Positions 44,826-54,955 are shown, counted from the stretch's first letter. The stretch: 64,000 bases of DNA from CAVWCW01 sp963753615 (GCA_963753615.1 CAVWCW010000006.1:186001-250000), one strand, 5' to 3'. Notes: a model not told the origin generated them from the letters alone. A program made the numbers and translations.

Positions 44826-45725
44826 ATGAGCGCCATCGCCAAATTCGAAACCGTTTCCAACTTCCGTTCGAACGTCGCAAACGAGCGCGATTTCCTGCGG
44901 TGCACTTTTTCCAGTTCGAACTTCTCCGCCTATCATGATTCATCCCAGAACATCGAGTGGATGTACATGAAGGATGGGGATCGAGGCTGTTTCACGCCTG
45001 AATTGCTGCGGGTCATGCAATCCCATGCCGACAGCATCTCCACGCAGCAGGATCGCGATATCGAGTATACGGTGATGGCCTCCGACGTACCGGGAGTATT
45101 CAATCTTGGCGGAGATCTTGCCCTTTTCCGTCAACACATCGAGCGCCAGGATCGCGCAGGCCTGATGCGTTACGCCAAGGCCTGCGTAGTGGGCCAACAT
45201 AACCTGCTTTCCGGCTTCGGTCGCGATATCACCCACATATCCCTGGTGCAGGGAGACGCCCTCGGCGGCGGATTCGAGTGCGCACTGGCGGCGGACGTGT
45301 TGATCGCCGAGCGGGGCACCCATCTCGGTTTCCCTGAGATCCTGTTCAACCTGTTCCCGGGCATGGGCGCATACAGCATCCTGGCGCGCAAAGTCGGCGA
45401 CGCTTTGACCCAGAAGCTGATCAGCGGCGGGCGCCTGTATCCAGCCGAGGAACTCTACGACATGAGAGTGGTAGACGTACTGGCGGAATCGGGCGAGGGC
45501 CCGGCGGCCGTGATGGACTACGTCAGGCACCAGAACAGGGCGCCGAACGGAATGCGGGCAATCCGGGCAGCCCGGGATATCGTCAATCCGATAACTCTGG
45601 AGGAGCTGATGCGGGTCACCGAAGTTTGGGTAGATGCTTCCCTGCGCTTGCGTCCCCGCGACCTTCGCATGATGGAACGGCTGGTAAAGCGCCAGGCGGG
45701 CGCGATCCGGCGCAAAGCCGATTGA
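44826..45725 (+). CDS. rpfF: DSF signal synthase RpfF (enoyl-CoA hydratase fold)
   Basis: The 299-residue crotonase-family protein has DVPGVFNLGGDLALFRQHI for the oxyanion region and GDALGGGFECALAADVLIAERGTHLGFPEILFNLFPGMGAYS, containing the two Glu residues that RpfF uses as dehydratase and thioesterase. It makes cis-2-unsaturated fatty acid signals (DSF) from 3-hydroxyacyl-ACP. A good AAGGAGA precedes the ATG. The convergent rpfC-like kinase confirms the assignment. Confidence 0.9.
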   Translation: MSAIAKFETVSNFRSNVANERDFLRCTFSSSNFSAYHDSSQNIEWMYMKDGDRGCFTPELLRVMQSHADSISTQQDRDIEYTVMASDVPGVFNLGGDLALFRQHIERQDRAGLMRYAKACVVGQHNLLSGFGRDITHISLVQGDALGGGFECALAADVLIAERGTHLGFPEILFNLFPGMGAYSILARKVGDALTQKLISGGRLYPAEELYDMRVVDVLAESGEGPAAVMDYVRHQNRAPNGMRAIRAARDIVNPITLEELMRVTEVWVDASLRLRPRDLRMMERLVKRQAGAIRRKAD

Positions 45726-46208
45726 GGTTGTCTCCCGACCGACCAGACCGCCATTCCGCCCCTCCCGGCCCGGCCCGCAGCCGGCGCCGGGGCGCGCGCC
45801 TCGGGGATATCAGCGAGCATTCCTGGCGGGTGCCGCCCGTGGTGGAATCGACGGGCGAAACCGGCACCGACGCTCGATCGACCGATTCAGCAACCAGGCT
45901 TTGGTGATGAACAGAAAACGACTTCGTTAAAGCCTCTTATCATCCGCCGGGTGAACTGGGCTACAGAACCAACCTATGGCGTGACTTTTTTCGGCGCATG
46001 ACTGCGCTGAAATCCCTTGGAATGGAAGCATCATTCCGAGCGGGTCTGCCTCTTCCTTCATCACCACTGGTACTGCCGCCAGAGCGCGTTCGGAGCCCGC
46101 AACGAAAAGACCACCCCAAAAGGCGAGCCGCTTTACCAAGCAAGGCCCTGCGCCGCAGGAGCAATGCCTTATTCTCTATCCCGTAGCAGTCAACCAGCGT
46201 TCCTGCGC
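45726..46208. other. Convergent intergenic region between rpfF and rpfC-like
   Basis: These 483 bases contain no frame with coding character. The region lies between two converging genes and should hold terminators; no strong hairpin with a T-run was identified by eye. Confidence 0.4.
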
Positions 46209-48797
46209 TTATGCATTCCCCGCCGAGGCCTCTTCCAACGCGTGCAGTTCCTCAGCGATATTCTTAAGTTGGGAAACCGTGCGACCATAATCGTCCTTCA
46301 ATTCCTCGGTACGGCTTTCGAGCTGGCTGAGCTTTCCTTGCGCCACGGACTTCTGGATTGCCGCGCAGCGTTCATCGACGCGGCCAGCCCCCAGCATCGC
46401 GGCGCTGCCGCGAATGGAGTGGACCAGATTGCGCACCTGGGGAACGTCCCGCGAGGCCACGGCCGCTTCCAGATCGTACACTAGCTGGCCAATGTCCTTC
46501 TCGAAGCTGTCCGCCAGCTTGCGGATAAACTTCGGCCCCCCACCGCATTGGCTCAGTTCCTCGAGTTTGCGGCGCAGTAGTTGGTTGTAGGAAAGCGCTG
46601 CGGAAACCGGCGCCTCCGCCTGGGCGGAACCGGTCTCCTCTGCGCCGGCAGCGGTCGCGCCAGCCACCTCTTCCAGCAACTGCCGGCTTTCTATGGGCTT
46701 GACCAAGTGAAAGTCGGCGCCCGCTTCCTCGCACTCAATTCTGGCCTGGGGCGAAGCGTCCGCGGTGAGGGTGCCGATTGGTATGGCGGATTCGCCAGCG
46801 GTGACGAACTTATAGGCCTGTATCAATTCCAACCCGCCCATGCCCGGCATATTCAGATCGACGATGGCTAATTGGATGCCGCCATTGTTCTCGTCCAGGA
46901 GCACGTCCAGCGCTTGCTCGCCGTCCGATGCCGGAATTACGCTATGTCCAGCCTTTTCGAGGATCCCGGATATCACAGCCCGGTTGGTCGGGTTATCGTC
47001 CGCGACGAGGATGCGCAAACGCTGGCGACCCCCGGCCTCCCGATACTGCGTGGCCAAGGAGATCTGCTTTTCGCTTCTGCGCTTGCCGACGCAGGCCGCT
47101 TGCACGACGTTCAGCAGCTGGCTGTCCTGGCATGGGATGTCGAGGCGGGAAAACCAGGGGGAGCGGCCCAAGCTCTCAGCCGCCTCGCCAGCGGACGGGG
47201 ACCCGACCAATATCATAGGAAAGGCGGTCGAACCCGGCTGCGCCGCCATCTCCCGCTCGAAATCCGCGCGCGACCGTCCCAACGCCGGGCTCTCCACCAG
47301 ACAGGCGTCGACCCACTTGTCGGGATGCCGAAGTGCCTGGAGGACCTCGCCGGAATTCCGTGCGGTCTGCACCGACACACCCAAGGTGCCGAGTTTTCTC
47401 CGCAACGCCAGGGCGGTCACTTCTGATGCAAGCAGCAACACCGTGACCTCGCCCAGGACCTGCAGTGGCGCTGTTTGCCCCGGTTCCGCCGAAGATCCCG
47501 CTTGGCAAGGGATACTGACCCGGAACAGCGAGCCTTTCCCCGCCTCGCTGACAAGCGAGATTCTGCCCCCCATCAGTTCCACAAGTTGACTGGCAATGGC
47601 GGTGCCGAGGCCGGTTCCTCCGAATTTCGTCGTGGTGGCGGCATTTGCCTGTTCGAATGCCTCGAAGATCGCTTGCTGCCGATCCTCGGGTATACCGATG
47701 CCCGAGTCTTCGATCTCGAAAATCAACTCCCGGGCGCCGTCCGTGCGGGCCCCGGGCCCTTGTGGCTCCAGTTTCACCCGGATCCACACGCCCCCTTTCT
47801 CGGTGAATTTCACGGCATTCGCCGCGAGATTGACCAGTACTTGTTTGACGTGATGCTCGTCCCCGACAACCCGGCTCGGCACGTCGGGATCGATATAGGT
47901 GTGCAGCACCAACCCCTTCTTTTCGGCGCTGTAGCGCAACATCGAGACGACCTCGTACAGAACCCCGTGGAGATCCATGCCGGATTCGGTGATCTCGATC
48001 TTGCCGGCTTCGATCTTGGAGAAATCCAGGATGTCGTTGACGAGTTCCAACAGGGAAGCGGCCGCGGTCTTGATCGATCTGGCCAGTTCTATCTGCGAAT
48101 GATCCAGGGGGGTCTCCAAGATCAGGTCCGAGTTGCCGATTACGCCATTCAGCGGCGTTCTCAACTCGTGGCTCATATTGGCCAGGAAGCGAGTCTTGGC
48201 CTGGTTCGCCTCGTTCGCCAGTTCCATCGCCGCCTGCAGCTTTTCCAGCAGCTTGCCCACATAGAGGGGAATGGCGACCAACAAGACGATGACGCTGGTC
48301 CCGAAATAGAGGTGCTGGGCCCAAAACTCCCCGGTCCGCAGCACCAGCAAGAAACCCAGGATGCTGATGCCGGCAGACGCATACAGATAGCGCACGCCAT
48401 AACGGAACCCATTGCCAATGGTGACCCAGAGATAGAGCGCCATCAGCGTGATCGCGCCTTCGCCCCCGACTGCGAGCCCATAGGACACCGCAGTTATATC
48501 CACAACCATCCCCAAGATCCGGCGCCCCGGCGAGTGCGCCGCTCCGCTCAGCAACAGGAGATAGTATAGGTTTGCGAAAACCGCGAACGCGATCACGCCG
48601 AGCTGCACCTGATCCAGCAGGGCCGAGTAGCGTTCGGAGTACAGCGGCGAGAACACATAGATCAGGACGATCGAGGTCATGATCAACCGGATCACGGCCT
48701 GTTCGTGCTCGACGGACTCCCTGGTCGCCACCCGCTCGCGCAGCCGGCGATATAGGACCGCCAAGGGGTTTTCTACGGAGATTCGGTGATCGCTCAT
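46209..48797 (-). CDS. rpfC: Hybrid sensor histidine kinase, RpfC-like
   Basis: From ATG 48797 the protein has 862 residues; an in-frame start 93 bases upstream is less likely. Order of parts: several membrane helices (about residues 35-185), HisKA with FLANMSHELRTPLNGVIGNSDL (His about 210), HATPase (NLAANAVKFTEKGG, EDSGIGIPEDRQQAIFEAF, GGTGLGTAIASQLVELMGG), a degenerate receiver, a full receiver (ILVADDNPTNR...LAIVDLNMPGMGG) and a C-terminal HPt domain (LVHSIRGSAAMLGAG). This matches RpfC, the DSF sensor that also restrains RpfF. The response regulator RpfG is not in the window. Confidence 0.88.
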   Translation of the reverse strand: MSDHRISVENPLAVLYRRLRERVATRESVEHEQAVIRLIMTSIVLIYVFSPLYSERYSALLDQVQLGVIAFAVFANLYYLLLLSGAAHSPGRRILGMVVDITAVSYGLAVGGEGAITLMALYLWVTIGNGFRYGVRYLYASAGISILGFLLVLRTGEFWAQHLYFGTSVIVLLVAIPLYVGKLLEKLQAAMELANEANQAKTRFLANMSHELRTPLNGVIGNSDLILETPLDHSQIELARSIKTAAASLLELVNDILDFSKIEAGKIEITESGMDLHGVLYEVVSMLRYSAEKKGLVLHTYIDPDVPSRVVGDEHHVKQVLVNLAANAVKFTEKGGVWIRVKLEPQGPGARTDGARELIFEIEDSGIGIPEDRQQAIFEAFEQANAATTTKFGGTGLGTAIASQLVELMGGRISLVSEAGKGSLFRVSIPCQAGSSAEPGQTAPLQVLGEVTVLLLASEVTALALRRKLGTLGVSVQTARNSGEVLQALRHPDKWVDACLVESPALGRSRADFEREMAAQPGSTAFPMILVGSPSAGEAAESLGRSPWFSRLDIPCQDSQLLNVVQAACVGKRRSEKQISLATQYREAGGRQRLRILVADDNPTNRAVISGILEKAGHSVIPASDGEQALDVLLDENNGGIQLAIVDLNMPGMGGLELIQAYKFVTAGESAIPIGTLTADASPQARIECEEAGADFHLVKPIESRQLLEEVAGATAAGAEETGSAQAEAPVSAALSYNQLLRRKLEELSQCGGGPKFIRKLADSFEKDIGQLVYDLEAAVASRDVPQVRNLVHSIRGSAAMLGAGRVDERCAAIQKSVAQGKLSQLESRTEELKDDYGRTVSQLKNIAEELHALEEASAGNA

Positions 48798-48967
48798 TAT
48801 CTTGGGCCGAAAAATCTCCTGGTGACTACTTACTTGCTCCGACAATACCCCGAGTATATCCGCTTTGCCGATACTTGAGGCGGACCCCAATCACCGGACG
48901 GCGCCCGATCTTTCGCCAGGCCGCAGTTGACTTGGAAAACGCAACCGGATGCGAATGGCCGGGGGTT

Positions 48968-49050
48968 AGGGAAATGATAGCTTTCGGAAACCGAACTTTT
49001 CGAAGTGCCGTGCCGAAAAAGGCCAAAGATAGCGGTTTTCCGGTTTCCTT
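48968..49050. repeat. Degenerate fragment of the family A hairpin repeat
   Basis: This stretch upstream of the rpfC-like gene has GCTTTCGGAAACCGAACTTTTCGAAG and a following GCCGTGCCGAAAAAGGCC, resembling the central and right hairpins of the full copies, but the ends are lost. The surrounding gap (48798-49181) otherwise shows no gene. Confidence 0.5.
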
Positions 49051-49181
49051 GAGAACCGGGGCCCGCCCAGCGGGGACCGAGATCAGCCGGCGAGCCGAGA
49101 CGCGCATCTTTCCGACTACGCCGGTTCCCCGGGCGTTGCAGCCAAGCCGCCGGAAGCCCGACAACGGCACGGGCGCGGCGC

Positions 49182-50129
49182 TCAGAACTCCGCGGCCTCC
49201 ACTTGCAGATAGGCCAGGCTGATGTGCCTCCCGAGTTCGGTGTCGTAGCCGGCCCAGTGATGGTAGGGCTCGAGCCGGACATGAACCGCGTCCTTCATTT
49301 CGAAATCGCTCATCCCATCTTCGTAGAGTTCGGCGACTGCGGCATAGAGGCTCTCCAGATAGGCCCGATAGGCCTCGACCAGCTCGGGGCCGGCGGTCTT
49401 GCCATGGCCTGGAACCACCACTTTGGGGTCCAAGCTCAGCGCCAACTCAAGCGCTTCAGCATTGCCGAGAAAGCTGCCGTCGTCCATGCGCAGAATGCGG
49501 CCATTGGTGGCATTGTCCCCGGTAAACAGAAGGTTCTCGCCGACAACTTCGATCATCAGATCGGTATTGGTGTGAGCGGTCCCGGTGTGGTGAATCCGGA
49601 ACTGAAAACCACCCAGATCGAGGACCGTTCCGTCGCCTATCGGGTGCGTGGGGCTGACCACCTTCGTGCCCGCCACCGCATTGCCCGTAAGCCGGTTCAT
49701 GGAATCGATCCACTGCTCGCCGGCCCCGGCATCGATGGCCGCGATCATGTTCGGGTGGCCATAGATGGGCACCCCCGGGAAGGCCCGATGCACCGCGTCG
49801 TTGCCGAGCCAGTGGTCACCGTGCACATGGGTATTGAGGACCGCGATCACCGGCTTTTCGGTGAGCGCGCGCGTCTGGCGCAGCACCATTTCGCCGATCT
49901 GCACGCTCGAACCCGGGTCGACGATCACCACCCCCGCGGGCGTCACCACCATCCCCGGGTTGTTGATAAAGCCCCGATTCTCCTGGTTCGGGTAGTCCAT
50001 GGGGCCGTGGATGACCCAAACGTTATCCGCCACCTGGACCGCCGAATGGTCGGGGACGGCAGGCGCACCGGCCCACCCGGGCGCGGCAGTTAGAAACAAC
50101 AAAACAGCGGCAATGCGCAGCAGACTCAT
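49182..50129 (-). CDS. Exported metallo-beta-lactamase-fold hydrolase, SoxH-like
   Basis: The 315-residue protein has a signal peptide (LLRIAAVLLFLTAAPGWAGAPAVPD) and the metal ligands of the MBL fold: NTHVHGDHW, HTGTAHTNTD and VPGHGKTAG, with ENLLFTGDNATNGR in between. It resembles periplasmic quinoprotein-associated and SoxH-type hydrolases. The substrate is unknown. It has its own short upstream region. Confidence 0.8.
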   Translation of the reverse strand: MSLLRIAAVLLFLTAAPGWAGAPAVPDHSAVQVADNVWVIHGPMDYPNQENRGFINNPGMVVTPAGVVIVDPGSSVQIGEMVLRQTRALTEKPVIAVLNTHVHGDHWLGNDAVHRAFPGVPIYGHPNMIAAIDAGAGEQWIDSMNRLTGNAVAGTKVVSPTHPIGDGTVLDLGGFQFRIHHTGTAHTNTDLMIEVVGENLLFTGDNATNGRILRMDDGSFLGNAEALELALSLDPKVVVPGHGKTAGPELVEAYRAYLESLYAAVAELYEDGMSDFEMKDAVHVRLEPYHHWAGYDTELGRHISLAYLQVEAAEF

Positions 50130-50451
50130 GGCTTTCTCTCTAAACTGGGGTTTTATAGGAGGTTAGCGTCTGTGCCCCGAGAATGGAAGATTGGGGAGGG
50201 CGGCGGCACACTGTCCGGGTGGAAACGCCGAAAAATTGCCATCCCCTCCGTTTCGCCCCAAGGCGTCGAAAAACCGGGTTCCCGAGCCGGGCCTCCCGCC
50301 GGCGATTTGGCTGCCGCGCTTCCGCACCGGTGGGAGCGGCTGGGCCGAAAGCGACCGGGAGAGGGGTCCGAGCCGCTCCTTGCCGACCTCGTCTCCAGCC
50401 GGTCAGAGCCCGGGCGCGGCGGATCGAACAACTAACGAACCGAGGTGGCAC
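50130..50451. other. Intergenic region before the O-methyltransferase
   Basis: About 320 GC-rich bases between divergent genes. Frames here lack start signals and homology. A ribosome-binding GAGGTGG at 50442-50448 serves the next gene. Confidence 0.4.
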
Positions 50452-51114
50452 TTGTCCAATCGCACCATTGTTCTCGACGACCGACTGTACGGCTACCTTT
50501 TGGATCAATCTCTACGCGAGCCGGTTGCCCTGCGGCGGCTTCGCGAGCAGACCATGAAACATAAGTGGGCACGCATGCAGGTCGCCCCGGAGCAGGGGCA
50601 GTTCATGGGCCTGCTGGTGCGGTTAATGGCCGTACGGCGGGTCATCGAAGTCGGAACCTTTACCGGCTACAGCGCAGCCTGGATGGCCCTGGCCCTGCCG
50701 GCGGACGGGCGGCTCATCTGTTGTGACCAGAGCGCCGAATGGACGGCGATCGGCGTCCCCTATTGGGAGCAATTGGGAATCATGGATCGCATCGACCTGC
50801 GCATCGCCCCGGCCCTCGACACCCTCAACGAAATGATCGGCCAGCACCGCCAGGGGCAGTTCGACCTGATATTCATCGATGCGGACAAGGAAAATTATCT
50901 GGCCTATTACGAGCGCGCCCTGGAGTTGTTGCGCCCCGGGGGACTGGCCCTGTTCGACAACAGTCTCTGGGGCGGACGCGTCGCGGACCCTCAGCAGCGG
51001 GACCCGGAGACGGAGGCCATCCGGGCGCTGAATCGGCACTTGCATCAGGATCAGCGTATCGACCTCAGCCTGGTACCGATCGGCGATGGTCTGAGTCTGG
51101 CGCGCAAGCGCTGA
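50452..51114 (+). CDS. Class I SAM-dependent O-methyltransferase (caffeoyl-CoA OMT-like)
   Basis: A TTG at 50452 lies three bases after GAGGTGG and gives 220 residues. The fold is clear: VIEVGTFTGYSAAWMALALP (SAM motif I), LICCDQSAEW, and the catalytic LIFIDADKENYLAYYERALELLRPGGLALFDNSLWGG with metal-binding Asp residues. Such enzymes methylate catechol-like hydroxyls with a divalent metal. Substrate not evident. Confidence 0.85.
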   Translation: MSNRTIVLDDRLYGYLLDQSLREPVALRRLREQTMKHKWARMQVAPEQGQFMGLLVRLMAVRRVIEVGTFTGYSAAWMALALPADGRLICCDQSAEWTAIGVPYWEQLGIMDRIDLRIAPALDTLNEMIGQHRQGQFDLIFIDADKENYLAYYERALELLRPGGLALFDNSLWGGRVADPQQRDPETEAIRALNRHLHQDQRIDLSLVPIGDGLSLARKR

Positions 51115-51150
51115 ACCACGACCGCCGGTTCGACCCCCGCTCTCGGCTAG

Positions 51151-51300
51151 GCAAACGCTGAGCCTAATCGCGTTTCCCGCGCGGGACAGGATGCCCCGCC
51201 ATTTTCATGCGTCCAACCGCCTGAAAACGAACGCTTTCGGAAACCGCGTTTTCGAAAGCCTTACTGCAAAGAGCCCGGGAGGGCTTCCTTCAGCGTATCC
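51151..51300. repeat. MITE-like hairpin repeat, family A, copy 3
   Basis: This 150-base copy keeps the right end CAGCGTATCC and left end GCAAACGCTG. The first hairpin has mismatches (CATGCG vs CGCCTG) while the middle one is intact. It lies in the 306-base gap between the O-methyltransferase and the arsenic cluster. Confidence 0.75.
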
Positions 51301-51361
51301 CATGGGGGCGACGACGGGTACATCCATTCCCCGCAGCCGCCAAAGGAAAATCCGCGGCATT

Positions 51362-51420
51362 TATAATATTCGACTTAGCGTATATACTAGCAGCTTTGCT
51401 GCCTGGTCCAAGCGTCCGCA
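51362..51420 (+). promoter_or_regulatory. Candidate promoter/operator of the arsenic cluster
   Basis: An AT-rich patch directly before the permease contains TTATAATATT and the palindrome GTATATAC inside TAGCGTATATACTAG. Its position suits an ArsR operator, but no consensus can be confirmed. Confidence 0.35.
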
Positions 51421-52375
51421 GATGTTCCAACGCCTCGGGGAATTGATCGCCTATGACCTGTTTGGGCTGGCCGCCAATTCGGCCGCCGGCTCGGCGCTCC
51501 AGTTCTTCGTCACGGACACGGCAAAGATCTTCGTCCTGCTGGTGGCGGTGATCTACTTCATGGGGCTGTTGCGGGCGCTGCTGTCGCCGGAGCGGGTACG
51601 CCGGTTCGTGCGCGGACGGCCGGACTGGCAGGCCCGGGTGCTGGCAGTGGGTTTGGGCGCGGTGACGCCGTTCTGCTCCTGTTCGTCGGTGCCGTTGTTC
51701 ATCGGCTTTGTTGAGGCCGGCATCCCGCTAGGGGTAACTTTTTCTTTTCTGATTGCCTCGCCCATGATCAACGAGGTGGCGGCGGTGCTATTGGTGGGCA
51801 TTCTGGGCTGGAAACTGGCGGCACTCTATGTGCTGGCGGGGCTGCTGGTGGCCTGGTTCGGCGGCATCGTCATGCAGTGGTTCCGGCCTGAGCGCTGGGT
51901 CGAGGACTATGTGTGGAAGATCCAGATGGGCGAGACCGCCCTGCCTGCTCCTGACAACAGCCTGCGCGGGCGTCATCAATACGCCTTCCGGGAAGTGAAG
52001 GAAATTGTCGGCCGGCTCTGGAAGTGGGTGCTGATAGGCATCGGCGTGGGCGCCCTGTTCCACGGCTTCGTGCCGACGGACTGGGTGGTCGCGCACCTGG
52101 GGGGTGGACAGTGGCTGGCGGTACCCGGCGCGGTGCTGCTGGGTATACCGCTGTATTCCAACGCCGCGGGAGTGATCCCGGTGGCGGAGGCGATGCTCGG
52201 CAAAGGGGTGGCGATCGGCACGACGCTGGCGCTGATGATGAGCATCGCCGCGCTGTCCGTGCCGGAGATGCTGATCCTGCGCAAGGTCATCCGCTGGCAG
52301 GCGTTGGGCCTGTTCGCCGGCGTCCTGGCGGTGGCTTTTATGTTAGTCGGCTGGTCATTCAATGCCCTGGCCTGA
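51421..52375 (+). CDS. Permease of the DUF318/ArsP family
   Basis: The ATG at 51421 begins a 317-residue polytopic protein (FFVTDTAKIFVLLVAVIYFMGLL, GVTFSFLIASPMINEVAAVLLVGILG). The motif TPFCSCSSVPLFIGF is the Cys-rich signature of the ArsP permeases that export organic arsenicals such as methylarsenite. A small redox protein follows after 20 bases, a classic pairing. Confidence 0.85.
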
Positions 52376-52395
52376 AATTTTTGGGGACTCTCAAG

Positions 52396-52632
52396 ATGAA
52401 GAACATCAAGGTACTCGGTTCCGGCTGTCGCAACTGCGAGATCACCGCCAATGTCATCGCCCAGGCAGCCAAGGAGGCGGGGGTGGCGATCGAACTCGAG
52501 AAAGTCAGCGACATGGCGGAGATCCTGGCCTACGGTGTGATGTCGACGCCCGGGGTGGTGGTAGACGGCGAGCTGGTGCACGCGGGCGGGCTGCCGGGCC
52601 CGGACCAGGTGCGGGCCTGGGTGCGGGGGTAG
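52396..52632 (+). CDS. Small thioredoxin-like redox protein (thioredoxin_3 type)
   Basis: The 78-residue protein MKNIKVLGSGCRNCEITANVIAQ... has a CxxC (GCRNC), KVSDMAEILAYGVMSTPGVVVDGELVHAG and a cis-Pro in STPGV. It likely reduces disulfides or arsenic species for the upstream permease. Confidence 0.85.
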   Translation: MKNIKVLGSGCRNCEITANVIAQAAKEAGVAIELEKVSDMAEILAYGVMSTPGVVVDGELVHAGGLPGPDQVRAWVRG

Positions 52633-52687
52633 CCCCTCCCGGCGCACGCCCCTGGTACAAATCCAGAGAGGAACCCGTACCCCAGTC

Positions 52688-53785
52688 ATGAGCGCCCAGT
52701 GCGAAACCACCGCCAAGCGAACCGCTGGCAGCCCGATGGGGTTGTTCGAGCGCTATCTCACCCTTTGGGTGTTTCTGTGCATCGCCTTGGGTATTGGCCT
52801 CGGGCAGGCATTTCCGGGTTTCTTCCAGTTCGTAGGCCGCCTGGAAGTGGCGCGGATCAATCTGCCGGTGGCGGTGCTGATCTGGCTGATGATCGTTCCC
52901 ATGTTGTTGAAGATCGACCTGCACGCCCTGGCGGGGGTGCGCCGATATTGGCGCGGCGTGGGCGTGACCCTGTTCGTCAACTGGGCGGTAAAACCCTTCT
53001 CGATGGCCCTGCTCGGTTGGGTCTTCATCCGCGGGCTGTTCGCAGACTGGCTCCCTCCGGAGCAGATCGACAGCTACATCGCCGGGCTCATCCTGCTGGC
53101 CGCCGCCCCCTGCACCGCAATGGTCTTCGTCTGGAGCCACCTGTGCAAGGGCGAGCCCCACTTCACCCTGTCCCAGGTAGCCCTGAACGACGTCATCATG
53201 GTGGTCGCCTTCGCGCCCATCGTCGGCCTGCTGCTCGGGCTTTCGGCGATCAGCGTGCCTTGGGACACCCTGCTGCTGTCGGTGCTGCTCTACATAGTCG
53301 TACCGCTGGCCATTGCCCAGACCTGGCGCGCGTTGCTGCTGCAGCGTAACAATGGCCCAATGCGTCTCGATGCGCTGATAAAGAGCTTGCATCCGGGCTC
53401 GCTGATAGCACTGCTGACCACGCTTGTGCTCCTGTTCGGCTTCCAGGGCGAGCAGATCTTGAACCAGCCCCTCGTCATCCTGCTGTTGGCCGTGCCCATT
53501 CTGATCCAGGTGTTCTTCAATTCGGGCCTCGCCTATCTGCTCAACCGCGCGGTACGCTCGCCCCATTGCGTTGCGGGACCCTCCGCGCTGATCGGCGCGA
53601 GCAACTTCTTCGAGTTGGCGGTGGCCACGGCCATCGTGCTGTTCGGGTTCCAATCCGGCGCGGCCCTGGCCACCGTAGTGGGAGTGCTGATCGAGGTGCC
53701 GGTGATGCTCGCCGCCGTGGGCGTGGTCAACCGCACGCGGGATTGGTACGAACGCCGCGAAAGCGTGCCCTGCCACGAGGATTGA
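52688..53785 (+). CDS. acr3: Arsenite efflux transporter Acr3
   Basis: The 365-residue ten-helix protein has LPVAVLIWLMIVPMLLKIDL and the catalytic Cys region AAAPCTAMVFVWSHLCKGEPHFTLSQVALNDVIM, with FNSGLAYLLNRAVRS and CVAGPSALIGASNFFELAVA. Acr3 exports As(OH)3 using the proton gradient. The C-terminus is short and polar. Confidence 0.93.
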   Translation: MSAQCETTAKRTAGSPMGLFERYLTLWVFLCIALGIGLGQAFPGFFQFVGRLEVARINLPVAVLIWLMIVPMLLKIDLHALAGVRRYWRGVGVTLFVNWAVKPFSMALLGWVFIRGLFADWLPPEQIDSYIAGLILLAAAPCTAMVFVWSHLCKGEPHFTLSQVALNDVIMVVAFAPIVGLLLGLSAISVPWDTLLLSVLLYIVVPLAIAQTWRALLLQRNNGPMRLDALIKSLHPGSLIALLTTLVLLFGFQGEQILNQPLVILLLAVPILIQVFFNSGLAYLLNRAVRSPHCVAGPSALIGASNFFELAVATAIVLFGFQSGAALATVVGVLIEVPVMLAAVGVVNRTRDWYERRESVPCHED

Positions 53786-53945
53786 CCGGCGCGGGAGCGC
53801 GTCGGCATGGCCGCGTTCTCGCATAGAATCGGGGCAGCCCGCCGGCCTCCGGGCGGCGGCGCGGCACCACCAAAGCGAAATTCGGGAAACGCCTGAGATC
53901 GGCGTTTGCCAGGTTTTTTCCACCAACCATTGTCAGGAGGCACAC

Positions 53946-54953
53946 ATGGCGATTCGCGTCGGCATCAACGGGTTCGGCCGCATGGGCAAGCTGGGGCTGC
54001 GCGCCGGCTGGGGCTTCGAGGAGTTGGAGATCGTCCACATCAACGAGACCAAGGGCGACGCGGTCTGCCATGCCCACCTGCTGGAATTCGACTCGGTGCA
54101 CGGGCGCTGGGCCCATGCCATCCACCCCCAGGGCAATAGCATCGTTGTCGACGGCACGGAGATCGGCTTCAGCATGGGCGCCACCCCCGAGGAAGTGGAC
54201 TGGGGCGCCAAAGGCATCGATCTGATGATCGAGTGCTCCGGCAAATTCAAGACCCAGGAGGCACTGCAACCGTACTTCGACCAGGGCGTCAAGAAAGTGC
54301 TGGTATCCGCGCCGGTGCCGGAACCGGCGCTGAACATCGTCTGCGGCGTCAACGATCACCTCTACGACCCGGCGGTACACGACATCGTCACCGCCGCCTC
54401 CTGCACCACCAATTGCCTGGCGCCGGTGGTGAAGGTAATGCACGAGCGGATCGGTATCCTGCGCGGTTGCATGACCACCATCCACGACATTACCAATACT
54501 CAGACCATCGTCGATAAAGGCCACAAGGACCTGCGCAGGGCGCGGGCCTGCGGCGATTCCCTGATTCCCACCAGCACCGGCTCCGCCAAAGCGATCACCA
54601 AGATCTTTCCGGAACTCACAGGCAAGCTCAACGGCCACGCGGTGCGGGTGCCGCTGCTCAACGCCTCGCTCACCGACTTCGTGTTCGAGGCAGCACGCCC
54701 GGTGAGCGCCGAGGAGGTCAACGGCTACTTCAAGGAGGCCGCGGAGGGCGAACTCAAGGGCATCCTCGGCTACGAGGAGCGCCCGCTGATCTCCATCGAC
54801 TACAAGGACGACCCCCGCTCCTCCATCGTCGATGCGCCCTCGACCATGGTGATCGACGGCACCCAGGTGAAGATTTACGCCTGGTACGACAACGAATGGG
54901 GCTATGTGAACCGCATGATGGAACTGGCCCGCAAGATGGCGCGGTCGATGTAG
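53946..54953 (+). CDS. GAPDH of the ArsJ arsenate-detoxification pathway
   Basis: The 335-residue protein has the Rossmann start IRVGINGFGRMGKLGLRA and catalytic Cys in AASCTTNCLAPVVKVMHE. It is immediately followed by arsJ (two bases apart). In this pathway GAPDH uses arsenate in place of phosphate, forming 1-arseno-3-phosphoglycerate. It is distinct from a glycolytic GAPDH by its genomic pairing and by the WGYVNRMMELARKMARSM C-terminus; the housekeeping enzyme should be elsewhere. A 160-base gap precedes it. Confidence 0.9.
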   Translation: MAIRVGINGFGRMGKLGLRAGWGFEELEIVHINETKGDAVCHAHLLEFDSVHGRWAHAIHPQGNSIVVDGTEIGFSMGATPEEVDWGAKGIDLMIECSGKFKTQEALQPYFDQGVKKVLVSAPVPEPALNIVCGVNDHLYDPAVHDIVTAASCTTNCLAPVVKVMHERIGILRGCMTTIHDITNTQTIVDKGHKDLRRARACGDSLIPTSTGSAKAITKIFPELTGKLNGHAVRVPLLNASLTDFVFEAARPVSAEEVNGYFKEAAEGELKGILGYEERPLISIDYKDDPRSSIVDAPSTMVIDGTQVKIYAWYDNEWGYVNRMMELARKMARSM

Positions 54954-54955
54954 TC

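Noticed and set aside
45726..46208. Short frames between rpfF and rpfC-like
   Set aside because: Low-complexity text on both strands with no start signals; treated as intergenic.
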